From NCBI GenBank assembly GCA_022428005.1, contig JAKMDI010000022.1, positions 1 to 64,000 of the forward strand: DNA of 64,000 nucleotides. Reading direction: 5' to 3'. The position numbers and the translations under genes are program-made. The notes beneath the pieces are model-generated. The model had not been told where the DNA came from. It was given only the letters and a program-made list of their open reading frames with translations, and did no database searches. The first letter of the stretch is position 1; every line of letters starts with the position of its first letter. The stretch is from Flavobacteriaceae bacterium. Its GTDB lineage: Bacteria > Bacteroidota > Bacteroidia > Flavobacteriales > Flavobacteriaceae. Below, in pieces: positions 18,121 to 27,095 of the stretch.

Positions 18121-18528
18121 TCACTCCCCCAGCACGGTGACCACCAACCTTCTGGAGCCTCCTCTATTTCGGTGCTCACACAAATAAATCCCCTGCCAAG
18201 TTCCCAGCAATAATTCCCCATTTTGAATGGGGATATCGACACTACTTCCCAACAAACTGCTCTTGATATGAGAAGTCATGTCATCTTTTCCTTCCAGCGT
18301 ATGCAAAAAATAATGGGCTGACTCTGGCACCAGTACATTAAAATGCGATTCAAAATCTTGCCTTACAGTGGGATCTGCGTTTTCATTTAAGGTCAAGCTT
18401 GCCGAGGTGTGTTTTATAAATACGTTTACCATGCCACTCATCGTAGGAAGAATTTTAGCTATCTGTGATGTGATCAAATGGAATCCCCGGGAAAAAGGAG
18501 CAAGCGTAATTTCTTTTTGAAAAATCAT
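18121..18528 (-). CDS. YjbQ/UPF0047 family protein
   Basis: With the ATG at 18528 the protein has 135 residues, the normal family length. An upstream 23-residue extension is hydrophobic but atypical and was not used. Family hallmarks are visible: GMVNVFIKHTSASLTLNENA, the SAHYFLHTLEGKDDMTSHIK segment with a His, and the C-terminal LLLGTWQGIYLCEHRNRGG. Members are small trimeric cytoplasmic proteins; a weak thiamine phosphate synthase activity has been reported for E. coli YjbQ, but the physiological role is unsettled. It heads a minus-strand cluster with two sulfatases, which is an unusual neighbourhood and may be coincidental. Confidence 0.9.
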   Translation of the reverse strand: MIFQKEITLAPFSRGFHLITSQIAKILPTMSGMVNVFIKHTSASLTLNENADPTVRQDFESHFNVLVPESAHYFLHTLEGKDDMTSHIKSSLLGSSVDIPIQNGELLLGTWQGIYLCEHRNRGGSRRLVVTVLGE

Positions 18529-18704
18529 GGGTTGTTTTTTATTTAAAAATAACCAAATAAGAAATCCAATAATAATATCACGCAAAAACTTATGCAAGGA
18601 ACCCTGATCCTTTTAAAGAGATCAAAATGAAAAAATAGTAGCTTTTGAAAAGCTTTGCTATAAGAAAAAAATATCGATATATTTAGGTGATTTTAATCTA
18701 AAAA

Positions 18705-20429
18705 ATGGAAAACATCACCAACTCCAGAAGAAATTTTATTGTTAATTCCAGTATGTTTATGGGCCTAATGTCTTTTGGCATCAGTCCTTTAATGGCCAGA
18801 GAAAAAAAGATTTTAAACCAAACGCTTCTCAAAGACCTTTCGGAAATCAACGACACCTATGTAGCACCCCTCCTCAAAAAACAAATTAATGATCCTAATT
18901 CCAGATGGGATGGTGGTGTAACGGATCGCTTTGAGGTGCCCCATGCGCACGCTGCAATGAATTTTGTGATAAAGTTATCCGGGGCTTACGCATCACCCTT
19001 CTCTGCATACCACTTGTCCGGTGAAATAGAAAAAGCATTAACCAAAGCAATGAAGTGCATTGTTAATGTACAACACGAAGATGGGACCATTGACCTCCAC
19101 AGTACAAATTTTCACTCAACCCCCGATACCGCTTTTTTTGTCAATTATTTGAGTCCTGTATACGTGTCTCTCAAAAATTTAAATCGGAAGGAGCTAAAAA
19201 GCCTAATATCACTATTTGAAGTTTTTTTAAAAAATGCCTCAAAATGCCTCTTGGTCGGTGGAGCCCATACTGCAAATCATCGGTGGGTCATCTCTTCTGC
19301 ACTGGCCAGAATTAATTCTTTTTTTCCATCCCTTGCATTAGAAAAAAGAATTGAGGTTTGGCTTCAGGAGGGAATTGATCTCGATCCCGACGGTCAATAC
19401 TCGGAGAAAAGCGTAGGTTCCTATTCTCATGTTTGTGATGAAATGTTCATCACAATGGGTCGGTTGATGGGACGCGAGGACCTGCTTGATGTGTCTCGGA
19501 AAAATCTCGATATGACCCTTTATTATATCCAACCAGGTGGCGAGGTGTTGACCGATGCCAGCGGTAGACAAGACAGTGACCAAATAAGTGATGTAGCAGG
19601 TTACTATTACAGCTACCTCTACTTTAGTTTAAAAGATAAGAACCCTGTATATGCAGCAGTCTGTGATTATATTGAAAAAAATCTCAAACATAAATTGGTT
19701 CGTTTTCTTCCCTATCTTCTTGAAGACGCTTCCCTTTTACAACAAAGGAACTCAGCTTCTGATTTCCCCAAAGAGTATTTCAAAAGATTCAAATATTCTG
19801 GGGTTTTTAGAATAAGACAATCGGATTTTGATGTTTCGATTATTGAAAACAATCCTACTTTTTTATCCATAATTAAAGGGGCTGCCGTGCTACAATCTGT
19901 CCGACTCGGCTCTACGTTTTTCGGTTCTCGAGGACAATTTATAGCTGAAAATGCCACGGTAAATGACCGAGTAGTAACCCTCACTAAATCAGTTAAACAC
20001 GGGTATTTTCAGCCCTATCCAAAAGATAAAATCATTGGGGACGGTGTATATGACAAAATGCCCAGATCCGAAAGAACGCTATCCGAACCACAATACATTC
20101 ATTATAAAGTATCGATCACTGCTGTAGATAAAAAACTAAAAATGGACATTGAGGTCACTGGAACAGATCAAGTATTGGTTTCTTTGGAAATGAATTTCAG
20201 GAAAGGAGGAAGTCTCTCAGGAGTCATGATGGATAAAACCCGAGAGGATTCTTTTTTCCTCAAAGAAGGGTGGGGAAGCTATACCCAAGATGACAGTAAA
20301 ATAACCTTTGGACCAGGAAAAATTGAACACCAATGGGGGACCATGAGGGGTATGCAAGAAAAACCACATGGAAACACGGTTTACATCAACGGACATACTC
20401 CTTTTAAACACTCTCTGGAGATCAGTTGA
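18705..20429 (+). CDS. Tat-exported protein, probable alpha-helical barrel enzyme, unknown
   Basis: This protein of 574 residues has a twin-arginine signal (NSRRNFIVNSSMFMGLMSFG, residues about 6-25), so it is exported folded. The N-terminal two thirds is helical with conserved-looking motifs: RWDGGVTDRFEVPHAHAAM, HSTNFHSTPDTAFFVNYL, TANHRWVISSAL and DLDPDGQYSEKSVGSYSHV. The C-terminal third is beta-rich (LKMDIEVTGTDQVLVSLEMN). A helical toroid followed by a beta-sandwich is the architecture of several polysaccharide lyases and uronyl hydrolases, and His/Asn/Asp/Tyr-rich motifs fit an active site. I do not recognise a named family. It lies among sulfatases, so a glycan-active enzyme is the best inference. 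Confidence 0.6.
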   Translation: MENITNSRRNFIVNSSMFMGLMSFGISPLMAREKKILNQTLLKDLSEINDTYVAPLLKKQINDPNSRWDGGVTDRFEVPHAHAAMNFVIKLSGAYASPFSAYHLSGEIEKALTKAMKCIVNVQHEDGTIDLHSTNFHSTPDTAFFVNYLSPVYVSLKNLNRKELKSLISLFEVFLKNASKCLLVGGAHTANHRWVISSALARINSFFPSLALEKRIEVWLQEGIDLDPDGQYSEKSVGSYSHVCDEMFITMGRLMGREDLLDVSRKNLDMTLYYIQPGGEVLTDASGRQDSDQISDVAGYYYSYLYFSLKDKNPVYAAVCDYIEKNLKHKLVRFLPYLLEDASLLQQRNSASDFPKEYFKRFKYSGVFRIRQSDFDVSIIENNPTFLSIIKGAAVLQSVRLGSTFFGSRGQFIAENATVNDRVVTLTKSVKHGYFQPYPKDKIIGDGVYDKMPRSERTLSEPQYIHYKVSITAVDKKLKMDIEVTGTDQVLVSLEMNFRKGGSLSGVMMDKTREDSFFLKEGWGSYTQDDSKITFGPGKIEHQWGTMRGMQEKPHGNTVYINGHTPFKHSLEIS

Positions 20430-20467
20430 CCCTCAGAAGGACAGCTGCAAAATTTTAATTTATTACT

Positions 20468-21241
20468 ATGATATTAAAGTTTTTGAAACGCTCGATATTA
20501 ATTTTGATGGTTGCTGTAAGTTTAAAATGTAGCGTTCAAAAAAATCCGCTGATCATCGGACATCGCGGAGCCAAAGGACATATTGCTGAAAACACCCTAC
20601 CCTCAATTTCTAAAGCCATGGCCCTTGGGGTAGATGGGATAGAAATAGATGTGTTTGTCTGCAAAACAGGAGAGCTGGTTGTTTTTCACGATAAATCATT
20701 GGACAGATTGACCGATGGTGTTGGCCTTATTGAGGAGTTGACCTTGGAAGAAATCCAAAAATTAACGGTCCTGGGCAAATACAAAATCCCCACTCTCGTG
20801 GAGGTTTTAGACCTCATAGAAGCCAAAGTTTTCTTGAATATTGAATTGAAAGGAAGTAAAACGGCAAAACCCACTGATGAGCTCCTGAAAAAATACTTCC
20901 AGCAAGGCGACTGGAGACCTGAGCACATAATCATATCGAGCTTTAAATGGGAGGAACTGCAGCAATTTCGGAAATTAAACACTGCCGTTCCAATTGCCGT
21001 TTTGATTAACAACGATCCCCTGGAAGCATTGCCAATGGCCCAATCGTTAGATGCCATTGCCATCAATCCAAATTTCAAATCGTTGAATGAAACGAATACC
21101 AAAATAATTCAAGAAGCAGGGTTTAAAGTGTTTCCCTACACCATAAATGAAACAGAGGATATAAAAAAAATGATGCAGCTAAGCGTAGATGCAATCATCA
21201 CCGATTACCCAGATCGGGTGGACCAAGTGTTGTCTCATTAA
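20468..21241 (+). CDS. glpQ: Glycerophosphodiester phosphodiesterase
   Basis: Cleaves glycerophosphodiesters to glycerol 3-phosphate and an alcohol. The protein has 257 residues with a signal ending SLKC, probably a lipoprotein. The GDPD signature is complete: GHRGAKGHIAENTLPSI (catalytic His and Arg), GVDGIEIDVFVCKTGELVVF with HDKSLDRLTDG (metal-binding Glu, Asp and catalytic His), VFLNIELKG, and a terminal AIITDYPDR. The gene converges on and overlaps glpF by four bases. The glycerol 3-phosphate or glycerol it produces can be taken up and used by the glpFKD products next to it. The symbol follows the family, not a proven orthology. Confidence 0.9.
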   Translation: MILKFLKRSILILMVAVSLKCSVQKNPLIIGHRGAKGHIAENTLPSISKAMALGVDGIEIDVFVCKTGELVVFHDKSLDRLTDGVGLIEELTLEEIQKLTVLGKYKIPTLVEVLDLIEAKVFLNIELKGSKTAKPTDELLKKYFQQGDWRPEHIIISSFKWEELQQFRKLNTAVPIAVLINNDPLEALPMAQSLDAIAINPNFKSLNETNTKIIQEAGFKVFPYTINETEDIKKMMQLSVDAIITDYPDRVDQVLSH

Positions 21242-21978
21242 ATCAAAAAGGTGTATATAAGACCTGCCAAGGTGCCTCCTAAGAAAGGTCCTAAGATAGG
21301 GATCCAAGCATAGGGCCAATCTGCATTTTTATTTTTTCTCGGTAACATTTGATAGACCAACCTCGGGCCAAAATCACGCGCTGGATTGATGGCATAACCA
21401 GTAGTTCCACCCATAGCCATACCTATTACCCAGACCAGAATGGCCACGGGAAGGGCATCGATTGCACCCAGACCAAAATTTTTTACCACCACACCTTCCA
21501 CCTCAATATTCGGACCTGCAATGAAAAGTACTCCAAATACCAAAACAAAAGTTCCTATCATTTCGCTAAAAAAATTATTCTTATAATTCCTAATCGCTGG
21601 ACCCGTGCAGAAGGTACTTCTTACAGTGTCTTCATCCTCAGTAATGCGATAATGGTCAATATACAAAAGGTAGGATACCCAACTTCCCGCCATAGCACCC
21701 AACAGCTGAGCGAGAATATAGCCTGGGACCAAGCTCCAAGAAAACTTTTCAGCGACAGAAAGCCCAATGGTCACAGCAGGATTCAAGTGGGCGCCGCTGA
21801 ATTGACCTGTAATAAAAACCCCGACAAAAACTGCAAATCCCCATGCACTGGTTATCAATACCCAAGGGGTCTGTCCAGAGGCAATGGTGTTTTTAAGATT
21901 TACATTTGCCACTACTCCTGCCCCCAGTAAGAGCAGGAAAAACGTTCCAATAAATTCTGCTAAATAGGGATCAATCAT
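21238..21978 (-). CDS. glpF: Glycerol uptake facilitator (aquaglyceroporin)
   Basis: Passive glycerol channel of the inner membrane; 246 residues and six membrane helices plus two half-helices. Both NPA boxes are visible: HLNPAVTIG (residues about 65-73) and YAINPARDFGPR (about 201-212). The Asp and Arg after the second box are the glycerol-facilitator type, as opposed to water-only aquaporins. The start overlaps the glpD stop (ATGA), making it the last gene of a glpK-glpD-glpF operon. Confidence 0.95.
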   Translation of the reverse strand: MIDPYLAEFIGTFFLLLLGAGVVANVNLKNTIASGQTPWVLITSAWGFAVFVGVFITGQFSGAHLNPAVTIGLSVAEKFSWSLVPGYILAQLLGAMAGSWVSYLLYIDHYRITEDEDTVRSTFCTGPAIRNYKNNFFSEMIGTFVLVFGVLFIAGPNIEVEGVVVKNFGLGAIDALPVAILVWVIGMAMGGTTGYAINPARDFGPRLVYQMLPRKNKNADWPYAWIPILGPFLGGTLAGLIYTFLI

Positions 21979-23525
21979 AAAATATAATTTTTTGAAATTA
22001 AATTAAAATTTTTCAATTCTTGTGCAATCCAATCCTCATCTTTGTCAAGAGCACCGGCCATGATTTCAGCTACTTTAGGAGCTATTCGAAGGGTTTCCTT
22101 AGCGTCCAAAAACAAACACCTTGTACGTCGTGCCAAAATATCTTCAATGTGAATCGCCATTTCCTCCGTTACGCTCCAAACGATTAAGTTTTTACTTATA
22201 TAAAATTTATTGGATAAAGATTCATTGTCTTTGGATTCACCCATAGATTCAATCTTGGAGCGTTCAGAACCATACACATGCAAAGGGTCGTCCAAGTCTC
22301 CATCCTGGACATAACCGTGCAACTTTAATTTTCTGGTTTTACTTTTTTGCTCTTTTAAACCGCCGACTATGGCAGCAGTATTGATGGTATCTTCACCCAT
22401 TTTCCTGTAAGTGGTCCATTTACCCCCCAAAACACTAATCAACCCACTGGTAGAGACATTCACCTTATGGTGTCGAGAAATCTCTTTGGTTTGTGTAGAA
22501 TTTTCTTGCTGCGCTGCCAGTGGTCTTAATCCGGCAAAGACGCTTTTTACATCTGCTCTTCTCGGTTTCTTGGTCATGTATTCTGATGCGTTTTCAAGAA
22601 TAAACGAGATTTCATCTTCAAGGGCCGTAGGCTCATCGCTGGAATTATCAATGGGTGTATCGGTGGTACCCACCACAACATGATTGTGCCAAGGAACTGC
22701 AAACAAAACACGGCCATCGCTGGTATGGGGAATCATGATGGCATGGGGGCCATCCAAAAATGTTCTCTCTAACACCAAGTGCACCCCTTGACTGGGCCTG
22801 ATTAAGGGTTTTGCGTTGGGCTGGTCCATTTTAACTATTTGATCACTGAATACTCCAGTAGCATTGACCACCGCCCCAGCTTTGATGTGGTGTTTTACCC
22901 CAGTCTCCTGGTCGATTAGCTCCAAACCACTAATCAAGTCATTTTCCTTGTTTAAGGCCACCACCTCGGTGTAGTTGAGCAATGTGGCTCCCAGCTCCGT
23001 TGCTGTAAGCGCCAAAGTAATGGCCATTCTCGAATCATCAAACTGACCGTCATGGTAGATTACACCCCCTCTAAGGCCTTCTTGTTTTACATTATTGATC
23101 AATGCAATCGTCTCCTCTTTATTGAGCAATGTGGAGGGTCCTAAGCCCATTTTTCCCGCCATCATGTCGTATACTTTTAGTCCCAAACCGTAAAAGGGAC
23201 TATTCCACCAATCATAGAACGGTATTACAAAGCTCATATCTTTGACCAACTGGGGCGCATTATTTTTCATGATACCCCTTTCTTTAAGGGCTTCAATGAC
23301 CAGAGATATATCACCGTTTTGAAGATAACGTACGCCGCCGTGCACCAATTTTGTGCTCCTGGATGAGGTTCCTTTTGCAAAATCATTTTTTTCTAATAAC
23401 AATGTTTTGTAACCTCTTTTTGCAGCATCAACTGCAGCTCCTAAACCACTTGCGCCACCACCGATGATTACTACATCCCATTGTTCAGTTTTTTCTATGT
23501 CTGTAAGACTTTTTTGTCTGTTCAT
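21975..23525 (-). CDS. glpD: Glycerol-3-phosphate dehydrogenase, FAD-dependent
   Basis: Oxidises glycerol 3-phosphate to dihydroxyacetone phosphate and passes electrons to the quinone pool at the inner membrane. The protein has 516 residues. The FAD-binding fold opens DVVIIGGGASGLGAAVDAAKRG (residues about 18-39 in outline), followed by KGTSSRSTKLVHGGVRYLQ, typical of GlpD. VVGTTDTP and SVFAGLRPLA mark the substrate domain, and a GlpD-type C-terminal helical domain ends the protein. It overlaps glpK upstream and glpF downstream by four bases each. Confidence 0.95.
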   Translation of the reverse strand: MNRQKSLTDIEKTEQWDVVIIGGGASGLGAAVDAAKRGYKTLLLEKNDFAKGTSSRSTKLVHGGVRYLQNGDISLVIEALKERGIMKNNAPQLVKDMSFVIPFYDWWNSPFYGLGLKVYDMMAGKMGLGPSTLLNKEETIALINNVKQEGLRGGVIYHDGQFDDSRMAITLALTATELGATLLNYTEVVALNKENDLISGLELIDQETGVKHHIKAGAVVNATGVFSDQIVKMDQPNAKPLIRPSQGVHLVLERTFLDGPHAIMIPHTSDGRVLFAVPWHNHVVVGTTDTPIDNSSDEPTALEDEISFILENASEYMTKKPRRADVKSVFAGLRPLAAQQENSTQTKEISRHHKVNVSTSGLISVLGGKWTTYRKMGEDTINTAAIVGGLKEQKSKTRKLKLHGYVQDGDLDDPLHVYGSERSKIESMGESKDNESLSNKFYISKNLIVWSVTEEMAIHIEDILARRTRCLFLDAKETLRIAPKVAEIMAGALDKDEDWIAQELKNFNLISKNYIL

Positions 23526-25006
23526 TTATTGGTGAGTATTCTTGGAAGTCTGTCGTTCCATAATTCAATTGTTTTTTGTGTCTGATTGTCGTTTACTGGA
23601 ATAAAAGTTTGGTCTTTTTCCCAAAGCGCACTCAATGCAGCTGTGGAAGACCAAAACCCTGTAGCCAATCCAGCGAGAAACGCTGCTCCCATCGCAGTAG
23701 TCTCAGTAACTTTTGGTCGAATGACATGGGCATCGATCAAATTGGCTTGAATTTGCATCAAAAGATTATTGTTACTTGCACCACCGTCAACTTTTAAAGT
23801 TTTAAAGTCCACTCCAGCATCTTTTTGCATTTCTATGATGATGTCCCGAGATCTCAAAGCAATGGCTTCGAGCGCTGCTCTGGCTATGTGGCCCTTTTCG
23901 GTACCGCGGGTAATGCCCATAATGGCCCCTGTGGCATGGGGATCCCAATAGGGGGCGCCCAAGCCCGCCAAAGCGGGGACAAAAGTAATACCGCCGTTGT
24001 CTGAAACAGAGGCTGCCAGATCCTCAATGGCATCAGCAGCATCAATCATGTGCAACTGATCTCTTAACCATTGAACCAATGCACCAGCGGTAAAAATACT
24101 CCCTTCAATGGCATAGGTGACTGATCCATCTATTTGCCATGCAATGGTGGTCAACATTTTATTTTTGGAAGCAACCGCTTTTTTCCCTGTATTCATAATA
24201 CAAAAGCAACCGGTGCCGTAGGTATTTTTTACATCCCCCGGTTGAACGCACAATTGACCAAACAATGCCGCTTGCTGGTCACCCGCAATTCCAGCGATCT
24301 TTATCGCTGATCCAAAAAGGGCTGGGTTCGTTGTTCCAACCACCTCGGAAGAATTGACCACCCTAGGTAAAAGCGCCTTTGGAATGTCTAAAATCTCTAA
24401 TAATTCGTCGTCCCACGCTCCTTTGTGAATATTGTAAATCATAGTGCGGCTGGCGTTGGTAGCGTCTGTGACATGGTTGACGCCGCCAGTGAGTTGCCAA
24501 ATGAGCCAGCTGTCAACGGTACCAAAAGCCAACTCCCCCGCTGTGGCACGCTGCCTAAGCTCGGGGTCATTATCTAAGATCCATTTAATCTTGGTAGCGG
24601 AAAAATAAGCATCTACAACCAGTCCTGTTTTTTCAGTAAAGATCGCTGCTTTCCCCTGATCAATTAATTCCTCACAGGTTCCGGCAGTTCTTCGATCTTG
24701 CCAAACAATAGCATTGAAAACGGGTTTCCCCGACGCGCGCTCCCAAATAAGGGTAGTTTCCCGCTGATTGGTAATCCCAATGGAATCTATTTCTTCGGCA
24801 GAAACTCCTGCCTTTTTTAAAACCGCTGTTACCGCGTTGCGTTGGGTATCCCAAATTTCTTGAGGATCGTGTTCTACCCACCCTTTCTTTGGAAAAATCT
24901 GAGTAAACTCCTGTTGCGCCATTGCAATTTGCTTCCCTTTACGGTCAAATAAAATAGCACGCGAACTTGTCGTTCCAGCATCGAGTGACAAGATGTATTT
25001 TTTCAT
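23522..25006 (-). CDS. glpK: Glycerol kinase
   Basis: Phosphorylates glycerol to sn-glycerol 3-phosphate for GlpD. The protein has 494 residues, the standard length. FGGY-kinase motifs are all present: LDAGTTSSRAILFDRKG at the N-terminus, GITNQRETTLIWERASGKP, IAGDQQAALFGQ and VDGGASNNNLLMQIQA. It is the first gene of the minus-strand glp operon. The 163-base divergent gap to the exported oxidoreductase at 25170 should hold promoters for both directions; I see no exact TAnnTTTG box there. Confidence 0.96.
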   Translation of the reverse strand: MKKYILSLDAGTTSSRAILFDRKGKQIAMAQQEFTQIFPKKGWVEHDPQEIWDTQRNAVTAVLKKAGVSAEEIDSIGITNQRETTLIWERASGKPVFNAIVWQDRRTAGTCEELIDQGKAAIFTEKTGLVVDAYFSATKIKWILDNDPELRQRATAGELAFGTVDSWLIWQLTGGVNHVTDATNASRTMIYNIHKGAWDDELLEILDIPKALLPRVVNSSEVVGTTNPALFGSAIKIAGIAGDQQAALFGQLCVQPGDVKNTYGTGCFCIMNTGKKAVASKNKMLTTIAWQIDGSVTYAIEGSIFTAGALVQWLRDQLHMIDAADAIEDLAASVSDNGGITFVPALAGLGAPYWDPHATGAIMGITRGTEKGHIARAALEAIALRSRDIIIEMQKDAGVDFKTLKVDGGASNNNLLMQIQANLIDAHVIRPKVTETTAMGAAFLAGLATGFWSSTAALSALWEKDQTFIPVNDNQTQKTIELWNDRLPRILTNK

Positions 25007-25169
25007 TTTTGGTTTCTTTAATTGAAAATTACAACAAAAAATAGATTGTCCAAAAGAAAGGATATCAAAAGACTAAAACGATTGTAAATTGATTTTTCAT
25101 TTTTGAACAAACAATATTCAAAGCCGCTAAATAATTTATATATTGTAAAAACAATCCATACTAAAGAGC

Positions 25170-26519
25170 ATGCAACATCTATCGCGCCGATCGTTCATCA
25201 AATCAACAACAGTGGCCTCAACAGGTTTGCTGATTTTACCCGATTTAATAAAAAACCCTCCTTCAAACCGACTCAATATTGCAGTTATTGGTGTAGGCGG
25301 GAGAGCAGAACACAATTGGAAACAAGTTCCCAGAGAAAACATTGTAGCCATGTGCGACGTTGACCAGAATCGCGCTGCCAAAGGATTTAATATGGTTCCT
25401 AAAGCCAAAAAATTCAAAGATTTTCGGGTTATGTTTGATCAAATGGCCAATGAAATTGATGCTGTAATCATCTCTACTCCAGATCACACCCATTTTGCAG
25501 CCACCATGAACGCAATGGAATTGGGCATACACGTTTTTGTTGAAAAGCCATTGGCGCACAATGTTTGGCAACTGAGGACATTAAAAAAAGCTGCAAAATA
25601 CTACAAGGTTATCTCCCAAATGGGAAATCAAGGCCATACCACCAATGGGATCCGATTGATCAAAGAATGGTATGACCAGGGTATTCTTGGAGAGGTAAGA
25701 GAAGTACATGCTTGGCATGGAAAATTTAATTATGGACCTGGAAAATATTGGACAATGCCCGAGCGTTTTCCAGCCCCTGTCCATCCTATTCCAGATTACT
25801 TGGATTGGGACCTTTGGTTGGGACCAGCAAAATACAGAACTTTTAATACTGCCTATGCTCCAAAATCATGGAGGGGCTTCTACGATTTTGGAAACGGTCA
25901 ATTGGGAGACTGGTCCTGCCACACCTTGGATGGACCCTTTTGGGCATTGGATTTAGGAATGCCACACACTGTTGAGGCTACCGTCCCCAACCCCAGAACA
26001 CAGCACCATTTTATTGCTGATGAGTCGGTTACACATATGCAGTTTGGTGCCCGAGGCAACAAACCTCCCGTCAGCCTTAAATGGTATGAAGGGGGAGAAA
26101 AACCTCCCATCCGACCCGAATGGGGAATCAAAGAATTTAAACGCTCTGGAATGCTAATGATTGGTGACAAAAAAACTCTCATGACCGGCGGCAGACCAAA
26201 CGATCCCGTTCTTTTACTCTCCGATGAAGAATGGAAGGATTTTCAAAAAAATCCACCTAAAAAAACCATCCCAAGGGTCAAAGAGGAAGCCCCCGTCGAC
26301 GAATGGATCAATGCTATGAAAAATAACCGACTGCCAGGGTCGCATTTTGGCTATGCTGCAGAACTTACTGAAATGGCATTGGTTGGAGTGTTGGCACAGC
26401 GCTTTGCTGCCAAGATTGAATACGATGCCAAAAACATGAAAATAACAAACCGACCAGATATTGATGCTTACACTAAGGAGCCGGCACGCGAAGGTTGGTC
26501 GTATGGAGAAAGTCTTTAA
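25170..26519 (+). CDS. Tat-exported Gfo/Idh/MocA-family oxidoreductase
   Basis: The protein has 449 residues with a twin-arginine signal (LSRRSFIKSTTVASTG, residues 4-19). The Rossmann domain follows immediately (LNIAVIGVGGRAEHNW, about 36-51), then MCDVDQNRA, ISTPDHTHFAATMNAMELG and VFVEKPLAHNVWQLR, where EKP carries the usual catalytic Lys. The second domain includes GQLGDWSCHTLDG. Tat export implies a folded, cofactor-loaded enzyme working in the periplasm. Related exported members include the NAD-retaining GH109-type glycosidases, so a glycan-related redox or glycosidase role is possible but not shown. It is the first gene of the fucose operon, 18 bases before the SOUL gene. Confidence 0.85.
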   Translation: MQHLSRRSFIKSTTVASTGLLILPDLIKNPPSNRLNIAVIGVGGRAEHNWKQVPRENIVAMCDVDQNRAAKGFNMVPKAKKFKDFRVMFDQMANEIDAVIISTPDHTHFAATMNAMELGIHVFVEKPLAHNVWQLRTLKKAAKYYKVISQMGNQGHTTNGIRLIKEWYDQGILGEVREVHAWHGKFNYGPGKYWTMPERFPAPVHPIPDYLDWDLWLGPAKYRTFNTAYAPKSWRGFYDFGNGQLGDWSCHTLDGPFWALDLGMPHTVEATVPNPRTQHHFIADESVTHMQFGARGNKPPVSLKWYEGGEKPPIRPEWGIKEFKRSGMLMIGDKKTLMTGGRPNDPVLLLSDEEWKDFQKNPPKKTIPRVKEEAPVDEWINAMKNNRLPGSHFGYAAELTEMALVGVLAQRFAAKIEYDAKNMKITNRPDIDAYTKEPAREGWSYGESL

Positions 26520-26537
26520 TCCCGAAGTAGTCCATAA

Positions 26538-27095
26538 ATGAAAAAGTTTTTGTTTTTTTTGGGGCTACCACTGCTGGCTATGGCACAAACAGAGATGCAG
26601 TCCTATGAAGTTATCAAACAACTCTCTGATATTGAGATAAGATTCTACCCCCCCGTGATGATGGCAAAACATACCTCTGCCAGTCAAGGATCGGGCTTTG
26701 GAAAGCTATTCGGTTATATTTCTGGAAAAAATAGCACTCAAACTAAAATTGCAATGACCACCCCAGTTCACATGGAAAAAGGTAATTCTGAAAACGCAAT
26801 GGCTTTTGTCCTTCCCAAAAAATTCAATACTAAAAACACCCCTCAGCCCTCGGACAACTCGCTACAAGTTTACCAAGACCAGGGAGGGTATTTCGCAGCA
26901 ATAAGATATGCTGGATACACCAATTCAGAAAAGGAAAAAGAACATACAGCATTGTTGATGAATGTGCTGGAGGATGAAAAAATAAATAGTGACGGTCACC
27001 CAAAAGTTTTAGTCTATAACAGCCCATATAAAATAATCAACAGAAGAAATGAAATATTAATCCCAATACTATTTCAACCACCAAACAATGATTGA
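26538..27095 (+). CDS. SOUL-family (heme-binding type) exported protein
   Basis: The protein has 185 residues with a short signal peptide (cleavage about AMA-QT, residue 17). The SOUL/HEBP pattern is clear: YEVIKQLSDIEIRFYPPVMMA, then GSGFGKLFGYISGKN, KIAMTTPVHME (very typical) and FAAIRYAGYTN near the end. Eukaryotic members bind heme or porphyrin; bacterial ones are mostly uncharacterised. The stop codon overlaps the start of the L-fuconate dehydratase gene by eight bases, so it is translationally tied to the fucose operon. No heme-dependent step is known in this pathway, so its role here is unexplained. Confidence 0.9.
   Translation: MKKFLFFLGLPLLAMAQTEMQSYEVIKQLSDIEIRFYPPVMMAKHTSASQGSGFGKLFGYISGKNSTQTKIAMTTPVHMEKGNSENAMAFVLPKKFNTKNTPQPSDNSLQVYQDQGGYFAAIRYAGYTNSEKEKEHTALLMNVLEDEKINSDGHPKVLVYNSPYKIINRRNEILIPILFQPPNND

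Noticed and set aside
18096..18242. An extended start for the sulfatase at 16572-18095
   Set aside because: It would read through the yjbQ gene in another frame and bury the signal peptide; the GTG at 18095 fits better.
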